DNA of 64,000 nt from Polaromonas sp. (GCF_016185115.1 NZ_JACPOF010000004.1:427979-491978), one strand, 5' to 3'; positions 41,489 to 51,059 are shown, numbered from the stretch's first letter. Notes: a model not told the origin generated them from the sequence alone. Translations and numbers: made by a program.

Positions 41489-43588
41489 TCAGTTGAAAGT
41501 CCTGCTTTCAGCTGCGAGCTTGGCCAGCAGCGGTGCCGGCTTCCAGAATTGGGCGTCGTCCAGCGGGTTTTGCGCAAAGCGGTTCATGGCCTGCACCACG
41601 TTGAACAGGCCGACTTCGTCTGCGTAGTTCATGGGGCCACCGCGATAGATAGGGAAGCCGTAGCCCATAAGGTAAACCATGTCGATATCGCTGGCCTTGG
41701 AGGCAATGCCCTCTTCCAGGATGTGCGCGGCTTCGTTGACCAATGAATACACCAGGCGCTGCACGATCTCCTCGTCAGACACCTTGCGGGGTGTGATGCC
41801 CAGGCTCTTGCGGTGGTCTTCGATCATCTTCACGACTTCGGCGTTGGGGATCGCATCGCGTTTGCCGGCCACATAGTCGTACCAGCCCGCGCCGGTCTTC
41901 TGGCCGAAGCGGCCCTTCTCGCACAGCAGGTCAGCGGTCTTGCTGTACTTCATGTCAGGTTTTTCGGTGTAACGGCGCTTGCGGATGGCCCAGCCGATGT
42001 CGTTGCCAGCCAGGTCACCCATGCGGAACGGGCCCATGGCAAAACCGAACTTCTCGATGGCCTTGTCGACCTGCTCTGGTGTGCAGCCTTCGTCGAGCAA
42101 AAAGCCGCCCTGGCGGCCGTACTGCTCGATCATGCGGTTGCCGATAAAGCCGTCGCAGACGCCCGACACGACTGCTGTCTTTTTGATTTTTTTGCCGATG
42201 GCCATGACGGTAGCGAGCACGTCCTTGGCGGTCTTCTCGCCGCGAATGACTTCGAGCAGCTTCATCACGTTGGCAGGGCTGAAGAAATGCATGCCGACTA
42301 CGTCCTGCGGGCGTTTGGTGAACGCTGCAATCTGGTTGACGTCCAGTGTCGATGTGTTGGAGGCCAGGATGGCGCCGGGTTTCATGACGCGGTCGAGTTC
42401 CTTGAATACTTTCTCCTTGACGCCCATCTCTTCAAACACGGCTTCGATCACCATGTCTGCATCTTTCAGGTCGTCGTAGCTCAGAGTGGTGCTCAGCAGC
42501 GCCATGCGCTCGTCGTACTTTTCCTGCTTGAGCTTGCCCTTCTTCACCTGGGCTTCGTAGTTCTTGCGGATGGTGGCGGTGCCGCGATCCAGCGCTTCCT
42601 GCTTCATCTCCAGCATCTTCACGGGGATGCCCGCATTCAGGAAGTTCATGGCGATGCCGCCACCCATGGTGCCAGCGCCGATAACGGCGATGGCCTTGAT
42701 GTCGCGCTTTGGCGTATCTGAAGGTACATCAGGGATCTTTGACGCAGCGCGCTCGGCCATGAAGATGTGGCGCAGTGCGCGACCTTCAGGGCTCCAGATC
42801 AGGTTGATGAACAGCTCGCGCTCGAAAGCCATGCCCTCTTCGAACTTGCGTTTGGTGGCGGCCTCAACCGCTTCAATGCACTTGAGCGGCGCGGGAAAGC
42901 CCTTGGACATGCCCTTGACCATGTTGCGGGTGAACTGGAAGTAGGCGTCGCCATTGCGGTGTTTGCACGGCAGGTTGCGCACCAGCGGCAAAGGCCGTGT
43001 GTCGGAAATGGACTGTGCAAAAGCCAGGGCTTCCTGTGCCAATGACTCCGGCGATGCAGCCATCTTGTCGAACAGCTTCTGGCCAGGGATTTGCGCAAGC
43101 AATTCGCTCTTGACGGGCTCACCACTGACGATCATGTTCAGTGCTGCTTCTACACCGAGCGCGCGTGGCAGGCGCTGCGTGCCGCCTGCGCCCGGCACGA
43201 GGCCCAGCTTGACTTCAGGCAAGGCCACGCTGCAGCCAGGTGCTGCGATGCGGTAGTGGCAGCCCAGGGCCAGTTCAAGACCACCGCCCATGCAAACTGA
43301 ATGAATCGCAGCCACTACGGGCTTGGCCGAGTTTTCAATGGTACGAATGACGCTCAGCAGGTTGGGTTCGGCCAGCGCCTTTGGGCTGCCGAATTCCTTG
43401 ATGTCTGCGCCGCCCGAGAAAGCCTTGCCGGCGCCGGTGATGACGATGGCCTTGACAGCCGCATCCGCATTGGCTTTTTGCAGGTTGTCAGTGATGCTCA
43501 AGCGCGTTGCCTGGCCCAGACCGTTCACGGGCGGGTTGTTCAGGGTGATGACGGCCACGGGGCCGTGAACTTCGTAGAGAGTTGTCAT
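41489..43588 (-). CDS. Bifunctional enoyl-CoA hydratase/3-hydroxyacyl-CoA dehydrogenase
   Basis: 699 residues, FadB/FadJ family. Residues 1 to about 190 form the crotonase domain ([12 protein letters not shown], then [18 protein letters not shown]). About 295-480 is the NAD domain, starting [17 protein letters not shown], and the dehydrogenase C-domains end the protein with the [22 protein letters not shown] segment. The substrate passes from hydration to oxidation, then to the thiolase encoded 28 bases downstream. A TetR-like palindrome lies about 106 bases upstream of the start. Confidence 0.95.
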   Translation of the reverse strand: MTTLYEVHGPVAVITLNNPPVNGLGQATRLSITDNLQKANADAAVKAIVITGAGKAFSGGADIKEFGSPKALAEPNLLSVIRTIENSAKPVVAAIHSVCMGGGLELALGCHYRIAAPGCSVALPEVKLGLVPGAGGTQRLPRALGVEAALNMIVSGEPVKSELLAQIPGQKLFDKMAASPESLAQEALAFAQSISDTRPLPLVRNLPCKHRNGDAYFQFTRNMVKGMSKGFPAPLKCIEAVEAATKRKFEEGMAFERELFINLIWSPEGRALRHIFMAERAASKIPDVPSDTPKRDIKAIAVIGAGTMGGGIAMNFLNAGIPVKMLEMKQEALDRGTATIRKNYEAQVKKGKLKQEKYDERMALLSTTLSYDDLKDADMVIEAVFEEMGVKEKVFKELDRVMKPGAILASNTSTLDVNQIAAFTKRPQDVVGMHFFSPANVMKLLEVIRGEKTAKDVLATVMAIGKKIKKTAVVSGVCDGFIGNRMIEQYGRQGGFLLDEGCTPEQVDKAIEKFGFAMGPFRMGDLAGNDIGWAIRKRRYTEKPDMKYSKTADLLCEKGRFGQKTGAGWYDYVAGKRDAIPNAEVVKMIEDHRKSLGITPRKVSDEEIVQRLVYSLVNEAAHILEEGIASKASDIDMVYLMGYGFPIYRGGPMNYADEVGLFNVVQAMNRFAQNPLDDAQFWKPAPLLAKLAAESRTFN

Positions 43589-43693
43589 GTGCGCTTGTTT
43601 CCTTGGGTGAAGATTTCAGGGATCGCTGTAGCAGGCCGTGACCCGCACGCCGGTCGTGCAATTGCAGAACTCCTGATGAGTTCTCACGAGAAT

Positions 43694-43707
43694 AGAACGA
43701 CCGTTCT
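43694..43707. promoter_or_regulatory. TetR-type palindrome upstream of the beta-oxidation operon
   Basis: AGAACG-AC-CGTTCT, a 14-base palindrome (6-bp arms, 2-base centre) in the 201-base gap before the FadB-like gene. The AACG-N2-CGTT core is the shape of operators used by TetR-family fatty-acid regulators. Confidence 0.5.
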
Positions 43708-43789
43708 TTTCCCATTGTAGGGCGGCATCATGACACCGCAAGCGTCAAGTTACCCGATTTGTCCCAGTCGTGACAAGCCGCGGGGGTTT

Positions 43790-44485
43790 TTACACCTCGA
43801 GCCACTCTTTGCGCGTGTAGGCATCTGCGCGCAGGCTGTCAGGCGTGCCCTGGAAGACGATGCTGCCGTGGCCCATGACAAGTGCGCGGTCTGAAATCGC
43901 CATGGCAATGGTGAGCTTCTGTTCAATCAGCAGGACCGATATGCCCTTGGCCTTCAGGGTCTGAAGGTACTGGCCGACCAGTTCCACGATTTTGGGCGCC
44001 AGACCCTCAGTCGGCTCGTCAATGATGATGAGGTCAGGGTCGCCAATCAGGGTGCGGCAAAGGGTCAGCATCTGTTGCTCACCACCTGAAAGCACACCAG
44101 CCTCAGTGTGCTGGCGTTCGCGCAGGCGCGGAAACATCTGGTACATGTCTTCGAAGGACCAGCGTGAGCCTTTGCCAGAGCCTTTTTGCCCCAGCAGCAG
44201 GTTCTGGTGCACTGTCAGTTTGGGGAAAATGTCGCGGTTCTCGGGCACATAGCCAATGCCCAGGTGGGCAATCTGGTAGGCCTTTTTGCCGACAATCTCG
44301 CCGTTCTTCCAGATGATGGAGCCCTGGCAATCGACGAGGCCCATGATGGCCTTGGCAGTCGTCGAACGGCCGGAGCCGTTGCGGCCCAGCAAGGCCACGA
44401 TTTCACCGGGCTGCACATCAAAGGAGACGCCGTGAAGGACGTGGCTTTTGCCGTAATAGGCGTGGAGGTTTTTGATGGTCAGCAT
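43790..44485 (-). CDS. livF: Branched-chain amino acid-type ABC transporter ATP-binding protein LivF
   Basis: 231 residues with the short LivF layout. Walker A reads GRNGSGRSTT, with arginine in place of the usual lysine (GxxGxGKST). The signature is LSGGEQQMLTLCR and Walker B is LIIIDEPTEGLAP, which are canonical. It pairs with LivG on the cytoplasmic face of the LivHM permease. It is the last gene of livKHMGF and is separated from livG by an 87-base gap filled with a GC-rich repeat. Confidence 0.93.
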   Translation of the reverse strand: MLTIKNLHAYYGKSHVLHGVSFDVQPGEIVALLGRNGSGRSTTAKAIMGLVDCQGSIIWKNGEIVGKKAYQIAHLGIGYVPENRDIFPKLTVHQNLLLGQKGSGKGSRWSFEDMYQMFPRLRERQHTEAGVLSGGEQQMLTLCRTLIGDPDLIIIDEPTEGLAPKIVELVGQYLQTLKAKGISVLLIEQKLTIAMAISDRALVMGHGSIVFQGTPDSLRADAYTRKEWLEV

Positions 44486-44490
44486 GCAAG

Positions 44491-44570
44491 GCTCCGACGG
44501 GCCGCCCCCAGGCAGCCTTGGGCCCCCTTGGGGGGCAGCGTATTACACGAAGTGAAAAGCGTGGGGGTCA
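44491..44570 (-). repeat. GC-rich intergenic repeat, copy A (livG-livF)
   Basis: Read on the minus strand it starts TGACCCCCACGC two bases after the livG stop and carries the hairpin GCCCCC-CAA-GGGGGC (44522-44536). It shares its opening and its hairpin with copies B and C but differs after the hairpin. Confidence 0.75.
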
Positions 44571-44572
44571 TC

Positions 44573-45343
44573 TCAGTGGCCTCCTGCTTGCTGGTCGGCT
44601 ACTGGCGATCCTAAATACGCTTCCTGAACGCGCTGGTCGGCGCGCACCGCCTCGGGCTTGTCATAGGCAATGACCTCGCCATAAACGACGACCGCAATCT
44701 TGTCGGCCAGACCAAACACCACACCCATGTCGTGTTCCACCGTCAGCAGGGTTTTGCCGACCGTCACTTCCTTGATCAGGCTGATGAAACGTGTGGTTTC
44801 CGAGCGGCTCATGCCGGCTGTCGGCTCGTCAAGCAGGATGACGCTGGCGCCGCCGGCAATCGTGATGCCAATCTCAAGTGCGCGCTGCTCGGCATAGGTG
44901 AGATTGGCGGCCAAAACATCTTTCTTTTTATCCAGCTTGATCATCTCCATCAGCTCTTCGGCGCGCTCGTTCGCGTCCTCAAGATCTGCAAGAAAGCGCA
45001 AGAAGGTGTACTTGTAGCCCAGGCTCCAGAGCACACCGCAGCGCAGGTTCTCAAACACGCTGAGCTTGGGAAAGATATTGGTGATCTGAAAGCTGCGCGA
45101 CAAACCCAGCCGGTTGATCTCAAACGGCTTTTTGCCGTTGATGCGCTGGCCATTCAGCAGCACCTCGCCACTGCTGGGTTCAAAACGCCCGCTGATGAGG
45201 TTAAACAAGGTCGATTTGCCTGCACCGTTGGGTCCGATGATGGCGACACGTTCACCCGCATTGACCTTCAGGTTGGCTCCCCGAATGATCTCGGTCTTCC
45301 CGAAGCTTTTCCTCAGGTCTTTCAGTTCTAGTGAATAGGTCAT
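44573..45343 (-). CDS. livG: Branched-chain amino acid-type ABC transporter ATP-binding protein LivG
   Basis: 256 residues. Walker A GPNGAGKST, the LivG-specific insertion around LGLSRSFQITNIFPKLSVFENL, and the EQRALEIGITIAGGASVILLDEPTAGMS signature/Walker B region are present. It is the second ATPase subunit of a Liv/urea/aromatic-type importer. Its stop codon is immediately followed by a GC-rich repeat that separates it from livF. Confidence 0.95.
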   Translation of the reverse strand: MTYSLELKDLRKSFGKTEIIRGANLKVNAGERVAIIGPNGAGKSTLFNLISGRFEPSSGEVLLNGQRINGKKPFEINRLGLSRSFQITNIFPKLSVFENLRCGVLWSLGYKYTFLRFLADLEDANERAEELMEMIKLDKKKDVLAANLTYAEQRALEIGITIAGGASVILLDEPTAGMSRSETTRFISLIKEVTVGKTLLTVEHDMGVVFGLADKIAVVVYGEVIAYDKPEAVRADQRVQEAYLGSPVADQQAGGH

Positions 45344-45390
45344 ATCTTTGTCCGCCCGGCCAGAATGCTGTGTTGCGCGTGGTCAGCGCG

Positions 45391-45506
45391 TTGTCCCGGC
45401 AAGCGGGGGCCGCGGAACCGGCTTTGCCGGGCCGCAGGCGCAGCGCCCCAAGACCCATGAAAGGGGCAGCGCGCCGCAGGCTCGAAGTGACGAGCGTGGG
45501 GGCTCA
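45391..45506 (-). repeat. GC-rich intergenic repeat, copy B (livM-livG)
   Basis: On the minus strand it begins TGAGCCCCCACGC, with its TGA serving as the livM stop codon, and runs about 116 bases to GGCCCCCGCTTGC. The distal half (GCTGCGCCTGCGG, then GGCAAAGCC, CCGCGG) matches copy C closely. Confidence 0.8.
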
Positions 45507-46796
45507 TAGGGATTCCCTGCGCTTGATTTCCTTCTCGATGTCATTCTGTATCTCACCCCATTGCACCAGGAAGTTGCGTCGCATCAATTCAAACGTGCCC
45601 AGGCCAGTGACCAGCACAAAACCTGCGCCAAACCAGCTGTTCAGGCCCAGCGCATTCAGTTTCACGCCCATAAAGGCCAGCTCGGGGCCGAGCGCGGCAT
45701 TGAGCTGCAGGTGGTACAGCATCTCGACCATCGCAGCAGCACCCACCAGCGCCACCAGCGCAGTGACTGCAAGACCGAGGTAGGACACCCACAACTCCTT
45801 CAGGCGACCAAAGCTGGCGACGCGTAGATTCATCATGATCAGGCTGGCAATACCGCCCGGTGCATACATCACCATGAAAAGGAAAATCAGGCCGACATAG
45901 AGCAGCCAGGCGATGGTCAATTCTGACAACAGGATGAGCGCCAGCACCAGCAGGCCCGCGCCGATGATGGGGCCGAAGAAGAAAGTCGCGCCGCCCAGGA
46001 AGGTGAACAGCAGCAGGCTGCCCGAGCGCACGCCGCTGACGACTTCAGAGGTCACGATTTCGGCATTGATGGCTGCCAGCCCGCCGCCAATACCCGCAAA
46101 AAAGCCGGCAATGATGAAGGAGTAATAGCGCACCTTCTGCGTGTTGTAGCCGATGAATTCAACCCGTTCGGGGTTGTCGCGTACCGCGTTCAGGATGCGG
46201 CCAAGCGGCGTGCGCGTGAAGGCAAACATGGCGGCGGTGCAAATGAAGCAATACACGGCAATCAGGTAGTAAACCTGTATCTGCGGTCCGAAGGTGATGC
46301 CGAACAGGGGCTTGCCGTAAGCACGGTTGGTGGTGATGCCGCCCTCGCCGCCGAAAAACTCGGGGAACATCAGCGACATTGCAAACACCAGTTCACCCAC
46401 GCCCAGCGTGATCATGGCAAAGGTCGTACCGGCCTTTTTGGTCGTCACATAACCGAACAGCGCGGCAAAAAACAGGCCGGATAGCCCACCAATCAGCGGT
46501 ATCAGCGGGAGTGGAAGATAGATGGTGCCTTTTGCGGCCATGTTCATCGCATGCACGGCAAGAAAGGAGCCCAGCCCGGCGTAGACGGCATGTCCAAAAC
46601 TGAGCATGCCGCCCTGCCCCAGAAGAATGTTGTAGCTCAGGCAGATGATCACCAGGTAGCCTGCCTGCGACAGCATGGTGAGCGACAGACTGCTCTTGAA
46701 CATCAGCGGCGCTGCAATCAGCAGCAAGGCGTAAAGCGTCCAGAGTATCCAGCGCCCGACGTTCAGGGGCTTGAATTCGTAGTACTTGGCGGACAT
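45504..46796 (-). CDS. livM: Branched-chain amino acid-type ABC permease LivM
   Basis: 430 residues from the ATG at 46796; an in-frame start eight codons upstream is less likely because it overlaps the livH stop. About ten transmembrane helices with the conserved permease loop (GILNAVRDNPERVEFIGYNTQKVRYYSF) in the middle. The C-terminal 90 residues extend beyond typical LivM of about 350. The stop codon TGA lies at the first base of a GC-rich repeat. Confidence 0.92.
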   Translation of the reverse strand: MSAKYYEFKPLNVGRWILWTLYALLLIAAPLMFKSSLSLTMLSQAGYLVIICLSYNILLGQGGMLSFGHAVYAGLGSFLAVHAMNMAAKGTIYLPLPLIPLIGGLSGLFFAALFGYVTTKKAGTTFAMITLGVGELVFAMSLMFPEFFGGEGGITTNRAYGKPLFGITFGPQIQVYYLIAVYCFICTAAMFAFTRTPLGRILNAVRDNPERVEFIGYNTQKVRYYSFIIAGFFAGIGGGLAAINAEIVTSEVVSGVRSGSLLLFTFLGGATFFFGPIIGAGLLVLALILLSELTIAWLLYVGLIFLFMVMYAPGGIASLIMMNLRVASFGRLKELWVSYLGLAVTALVALVGAAAMVEMLYHLQLNAALGPELAFMGVKLNALGLNSWFGAGFVLVTGLGTFELMRRNFLVQWGEIQNDIEKEIKRRESL

Positions 46797-46800
46797 CTGT

Positions 46801-47754
46801 TTAGCCTTCCCTTGTACCAAGAAGGCCCTTCGGCCGGAATATCAAAATCAGCACAAGAAACACGAACGGCAGGATGGGCGCCGTCTGCGAGATGGTGAGC
46901 TTGAGCAAGGGGTAGCCAAAGGTTTCAGGCGTGACGGCCACCTTGAACTGGGCCAGCAGCGTGATCATGGACTGATCCATCGCCACTGCAAAAGTCTGCA
47001 ACAGGCCGATCAGCAGCGATGCGAGAAAGGCACCCGAGAGCGAGCCCATGCCGCCCACCACCACGACCACGAAGATGATGGCGCCCACAGAGCCGGCCAT
47101 GGCGGGTTCTGTCACAAAGGTATTGCCTCCGATGACACCGGCGAGACCTGCCAGCGCAGCACCGCCGCCGAACACCAGCATGAAGACGCGCGGCACGTTG
47201 TGGCCGAGTGCCTCCACAGTTTCTGGGTGTGTGAGTGCAGCCTGTATGACCAGGCCTATGCGTGTACGCGTCAGCAGCAGCCAGATACTCAGCAGCATGA
47301 ACAGTGAGAGCAGCATGATGAATGCGCGGGATTTCGGGAAGTTGGTGCCGAAAATAGTGAACAGCGGCCCCTGCAGGCCCACCGGCAACTCGTAATTGAC
47401 GGCTGCACGGCCCCAGATCAGCTGTACCAGCTCAAGCAAAAGATAGGACAGGCCAAACGTGATCAGCAGTTCGGGCACGTGGCCATACTGGTGCACCCGG
47501 CGCAGGCAGTAGCGCTCAAACAGCGCACCGATGACAAATACCATTGCAGGCGCTACCAGCAATGCCCACCAGAAGCCGATGACATGCGACAGGCTGTAGG
47601 CAATATAGGCACCAACCATATAAAAAGAGGTGTGCGCAAAGTTAAGCACACCCATCATGCTGAAGATCAGGGTCAGGCCGGAGCTGAGCATGAACAGCAA
47701 CAGGCCGTAACTCAAGCCGTTGAGCAGCGAGATGGTGAAGAACTCAAGATTCAT
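46801..47754 (-). CDS. livH: Branched-chain amino acid-type ABC permease LivH
   Basis: 317 residues, polytopic with about eight transmembrane segments. Typical LivH motifs are NGLSYGLLLFMLSSGLTLIFSMMGVLNFAH at the N-terminus and the VGGMGSLSGAFLASLLIGLL loop near 240. It forms the channel with LivM. The start follows livK by 78 bases containing a terminator-like hairpin, which would lower permease relative to binding-protein expression. Confidence 0.95.
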   Translation of the reverse strand: MNLEFFTISLLNGLSYGLLLFMLSSGLTLIFSMMGVLNFAHTSFYMVGAYIAYSLSHVIGFWWALLVAPAMVFVIGALFERYCLRRVHQYGHVPELLITFGLSYLLLELVQLIWGRAAVNYELPVGLQGPLFTIFGTNFPKSRAFIMLLSLFMLLSIWLLLTRTRIGLVIQAALTHPETVEALGHNVPRVFMLVFGGGAALAGLAGVIGGNTFVTEPAMAGSVGAIIFVVVVVGGMGSLSGAFLASLLIGLLQTFAVAMDQSMITLLAQFKVAVTPETFGYPLLKLTISQTAPILPFVFLVLILIFRPKGLLGTREG

Positions 47755-47781
47755 GAATGAGCGCCTGAAGGGATAAAGAAA

Positions 47782-47800
47782 AAGGCCCGGGAAGGGCCTT
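47782..47800 (-). terminator. Leaky-type terminator between livK and livH
   Basis: On the minus strand AAGGCCC-loop-GGGCCTT is followed by TTTCTTT. It lies in the gap after livK, where partial termination would set the ratio of binding protein to permease. Confidence 0.65.
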
Positions 47801-47832
47801 GCTCCATTGAACGTAAGAGCTGTCTACTTCGC

Positions 47833-49167
47833 CTATGAAGGCCGTTTCATCTGGCAGGACGTAGGCGTGCTGGCGACGTAGGGCTCATAGTACTTGAGTG
47901 GAACGAAGGTGTAGCCGGTGTTTTCAGCGTCTACAGGGTACTTGCCGCCGGCCTTGTCCCAGCGCTCGATGAACAGGCCCTGCTGCAGCTGGTGATCGGT
48001 CTTGCGCATTTCGACTTCACCATTGAAGCTCTTGAAGCGCATGCCTTCCATCGTTTTGGCAACAGTTGCCGCGTCGGTGCTTTTGGCTTTGGCCATGGCT
48101 TCGGTCAGGATGGTGAAGGCGTGATAAATGGCGCCAGTGTAGAAGTCATCATTGAACTTCTTCTTGTAGTCGTTTTGCAGCGCCTGGATGTCACCGCCCA
48201 TGTTGGGGTGGAAGTACGACACCATGTAAACCCGCCCAGCCGAAGCGGCGCCGCCCATGGCGGTTGGCGTGCCGGTCACGCCACCGTAGTAGGTGTAGAA
48301 CTTGACATTGCTCAGGCCGGCTTCATTCGCCGCCTTGATCATGAGGGACAGATCAGAACCCCAGTTGCCGGTGATGACAGTGTCTGCCCCGGACTGCTTG
48401 ATCTTGGCGATGTAGGGTGCGAAGTCACGCACCTGGGCCAGTGGATGCAGGTCTTCACCGACGATTTGGACATCAGGCCGTTTGCTGGCCAGGTTGGCCT
48501 TGGCGAACTTGGCGACCTGCTGGCCGTGGGAGTAGTTCTGGTTGAGCAGGTAGACCTTCTTGATCTCTGGCTGGTCTTTCATGAAGGCGGTCAGCGCTTC
48601 CATCTTCATGGAGGTGTCTGCATCAAGGCGGAAGTGCCAGTAATCGCACTTGCTGTTGGTCAGGTCAGGGTCAACGGCCGCGTAGTTAAGGAAGACGACT
48701 TCCTTGCCAGGATTACGTTCGTTGTACTTGGACAGCGCATCCATGATGGCCAGCGCAGGGCCGGAGCCGTTGCCCTGCACGACGTAACGTGCGCCCTGGT
48801 CAATGGCCGACTTCAGCGCGTTGGTGGTTTCCTGCGGGCTCAGCTTGTTGTCGATGCCGATGATCTCGAACTTGACGCCAGCCTTGTTCTTTTTGCTGAA
48901 CTGCTCGGCCAGGAACTGGAAGCCCTTGAGCTGATTGGCGCCCACGGCAGCCATCAGGCCGGACAACGGGTCAAGCCATGCGATCTTGACGGTCTGGTTG
49001 AGGTTGACGGCTCCCGTTGCAGCGGCTGCTGGCGCGGCAGCTTTGGCCGGTGCTGCAGCAGCCGGTTTTGCGGGCGCCTGGGCGAATGCCAGGCTGCCGT
49101 ACAGCATGGCAGACGCGGCCACCGCGATGCCGAAATGCCGGCGTACAAAATAGGTCTGGGTCGTCAT
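47833..49167 (-). CDS. Branched-chain amino acid-type ABC substrate-binding protein LivK
   Basis: 444 residues, longer than usual LivK (about 370-390). Residues 1 to about 30 are a signal peptide; the next 30 or so are an Ala/Pro/Lys-rich linker (AKPAAAAPAKAAAPAAAA) before the periplasmic-binding fold begins with VKIAWLDPLSGLMAAVG. It starts the livKHMGF set. An inverted repeat lies upstream. It shares the fold with the SBPs at 28.7 and 57.9 kb but only this one is next to permease genes. Substrate could be an amino acid or an aromatic or amide. Confidence 0.9.
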   Translation of the reverse strand: MTTQTYFVRRHFGIAVAASAMLYGSLAFAQAPAKPAAAAPAKAAAPAAAATGAVNLNQTVKIAWLDPLSGLMAAVGANQLKGFQFLAEQFSKKNKAGVKFEIIGIDNKLSPQETTNALKSAIDQGARYVVQGNGSGPALAIMDALSKYNERNPGKEVVFLNYAAVDPDLTNSKCDYWHFRLDADTSMKMEALTAFMKDQPEIKKVYLLNQNYSHGQQVAKFAKANLASKRPDVQIVGEDLHPLAQVRDFAPYIAKIKQSGADTVITGNWGSDLSLMIKAANEAGLSNVKFYTYYGGVTGTPTAMGGAASAGRVYMVSYFHPNMGGDIQALQNDYKKKFNDDFYTGAIYHAFTILTEAMAKAKSTDAATVAKTMEGMRFKSFNGEVEMRKTDHQLQQGLFIERWDKAGGKYPVDAENTGYTFVPLKYYEPYVASTPTSCQMKRPS

Positions 49168-49229
49168 GCTTTGTCTCCTGAATATTTAAAAATCAACTAT
49201 TGCAAATCAACGTCACACGGGGCAGAGGT

Positions 49230-49268
49230 TAGGGCAAAAACTCACGCAAAGTGTCAGGGATTGCCCTA
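49230..49268 (-). promoter_or_regulatory. Inverted repeat upstream of livK
   Basis: TAGGGCA (49230-49236) and TGCCCTA (49262-49268), 25 bases apart, with AGGG-N4-CCCT nested at the right arm. It is 60-100 bases before the livK start; a regulator site is possible. Confidence 0.35.
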
Positions 49269-49304
49269 GCCGATGTCTCTGTTGCGACTAGGTCTGCGCA
49301 CAAC

Positions 49305-50933
49305 TCAAGCTGTTGGCAGTTTGTAGTCCTTGAGCATTTCGCGCAAACGGGTTTTGAGGATCTTGCCGGTCGCGCCCAGCGGGATCGCATCGACAAAAAC
49401 CACATCATCCGGTATCTGCCATTTGGCAGTCTTTCCTTCGTAAAACTTGAGCAGTTCGTCGCGCGACACATCCATGCCCGGCTTCTTCGCCACCGCAATG
49501 ATGGGGCGTTCGTCCCACTTGGGGTGCGCCACGCCAATGCAGGCCGCCATCGCCACGGCGGGATGCGCCACCGCAATGTTCTCGACATCAATCGAGCTGA
49601 TCCATTCACCGCCGGACTTGATGACGTCCTTGCTGCGGTCGGTGATCTGCAGGTAACCGTCCGCATCAATGGTGCCGACATCGCCAGTCGGGAACCAGCC
49701 GTTCACCAGCGGGTCACCGCCCTCGCCCTTGAAATATTCGCGCACTATCCACGGGCCTTTGACGTGGAGGTCGCCGAAGGTCGTGCCGTCCCATGGCAGT
49801 TCCTTGCCCCCGGCGTCGACGATCTTCAGGTCCACACCGTAAATCGCCCGCCCCTGCTTGAGGCGAATCTTCATCTTTTCGGCCTCAGGCAAGGCGTCGT
49901 GCTTGTTCTTCAGCGTGCACAACGTGCCCAGCGGGCTCATCTCGGTCATGCCCCAGGCATGCAACACCTCGACCTTGTAGTCGTCCTGGAAGGCCGTGAT
50001 CATGGCCGGCGGGCAGGCCGAGCCGCCGATCACCGTGCGCTTGAGTTTTGAGAAACGCAGGTTGGCGGGTTTCATGTGTCCCAGCAACATCTGCCAGACA
50101 GTCGGCACACCGGCGGCGAAAGTCACGCCTTCGGACTCGATCAGTTCATAAACCGATTTGCCATCAAGCGCGGGGCCGGGGAACACCAGCTTGCAACCTG
50201 TCAGCGCGGCAGAGTAAGGAATGCCCCAGGCATTGACGTGGAACATGGGCACCACGGGCAGCACGGAGTCGCGTGCGGACAGGTTCATCACGTCTGGCAA
50301 CGCTGCGGCATAGGCGTGCAGCGTGCTGGAGCGGTGGCTGTACAGGGCGGCTTTCGGGTTACCCGTTGTGCCGCTGGTGTAGCACATGCTGGACGCGGTG
50401 TTCTCGTCAAACGAAGGCCAGCTGTAATCGCTGGACTGCGCGGCGATGAGCTTTTCATAGCTGATGAGGTTGGGCACGCCCGAGTCCTTGGGCAGCTTGT
50501 CTTCATCGCACATGGCGATGTAATGCTTGATGCTGGTGCATCTGGCATGCACGGCCTGTACCAGGGGCAAAAAGCTCAGGTCAAAAAACAGCACCTGGTC
50601 TTCGGCATGGTTGGCGATCCAGGCGATCTGGTCACGGTGCAGGCGCGGGTTGATGGTGTGCAGTACCCGGCCTGAGCCGCTGACGCCGTAATACAGCTCG
50701 AAGTGGCGGTAGCCGTTCCAGGCCAGCGTGGCAACACGGTCGCTGAAGGCGAGCTTGAGGCCGTCCAGTGCATTGGCAACCTGGCGCGAACGTTTGGCCG
50801 CATCTCGGTAGGTATATCGGTGTACATCGCCCTCGACACGGCGCGAGACGATTTCAGCATCGCCGTTGTGGCGCTCGGCAAATTCAATCAGCCCCGAAAT
50901 CAGCAGCGGCTGACTTTGCATTAATCCCAGCAT
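49305..50933 (-). CDS. AMP-forming acyl-CoA synthetase (medium-chain AlkK/FadD type)
   Basis: 542 residues. The phosphate-binding loop YTSGTTGNPKAALYSHRS is near 190, the GWFPTGDVGTIDADGYLQITDRSKDVIKSGGEWIS core lies at about 415-450, and the PLGATGKILK C-terminal lysine motif is intact. It activates a fatty acid to an acyl-CoA at the expense of ATP. It is divergent from a Crp/Fnr regulator gene across a 193-base gap and lies beside the beta-oxidation genes. Confidence 0.92.
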   Translation of the reverse strand: MLGLMQSQPLLISGLIEFAERHNGDAEIVSRRVEGDVHRYTYRDAAKRSRQVANALDGLKLAFSDRVATLAWNGYRHFELYYGVSGSGRVLHTINPRLHRDQIAWIANHAEDQVLFFDLSFLPLVQAVHARCTSIKHYIAMCDEDKLPKDSGVPNLISYEKLIAAQSSDYSWPSFDENTASSMCYTSGTTGNPKAALYSHRSSTLHAYAAALPDVMNLSARDSVLPVVPMFHVNAWGIPYSAALTGCKLVFPGPALDGKSVYELIESEGVTFAAGVPTVWQMLLGHMKPANLRFSKLKRTVIGGSACPPAMITAFQDDYKVEVLHAWGMTEMSPLGTLCTLKNKHDALPEAEKMKIRLKQGRAIYGVDLKIVDAGGKELPWDGTTFGDLHVKGPWIVREYFKGEGGDPLVNGWFPTGDVGTIDADGYLQITDRSKDVIKSGGEWISSIDVENIAVAHPAVAMAACIGVAHPKWDERPIIAVAKKPGMDVSRDELLKFYEGKTAKWQIPDDVVFVDAIPLGATGKILKTRLREMLKDYKLPTA

Positions 50934-51017
50934 GGGAACTCCTTGGAAAGCATTGGTTTCAGACCCTCGAATCGTAATGGCTCACAAGCTGGTGACAGAC
51001 AAGAAAAACCCTGTTGA

Positions 51018-51059
51018 TTTGCGTTGGCAAGTGTCATGCGGCATCGGGCAAAACGCAAA
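51018..51059. promoter_or_regulatory. Long inverted repeat between divergent ligase and Crp/Fnr genes
   Basis: TTTGCGTT (51018-51025) and AACGCAAA (51052-51059) are exact complements separated by 26 bases. It lies centrally in the divergent promoter region, a likely place for a dimeric regulator. Confidence 0.45.
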
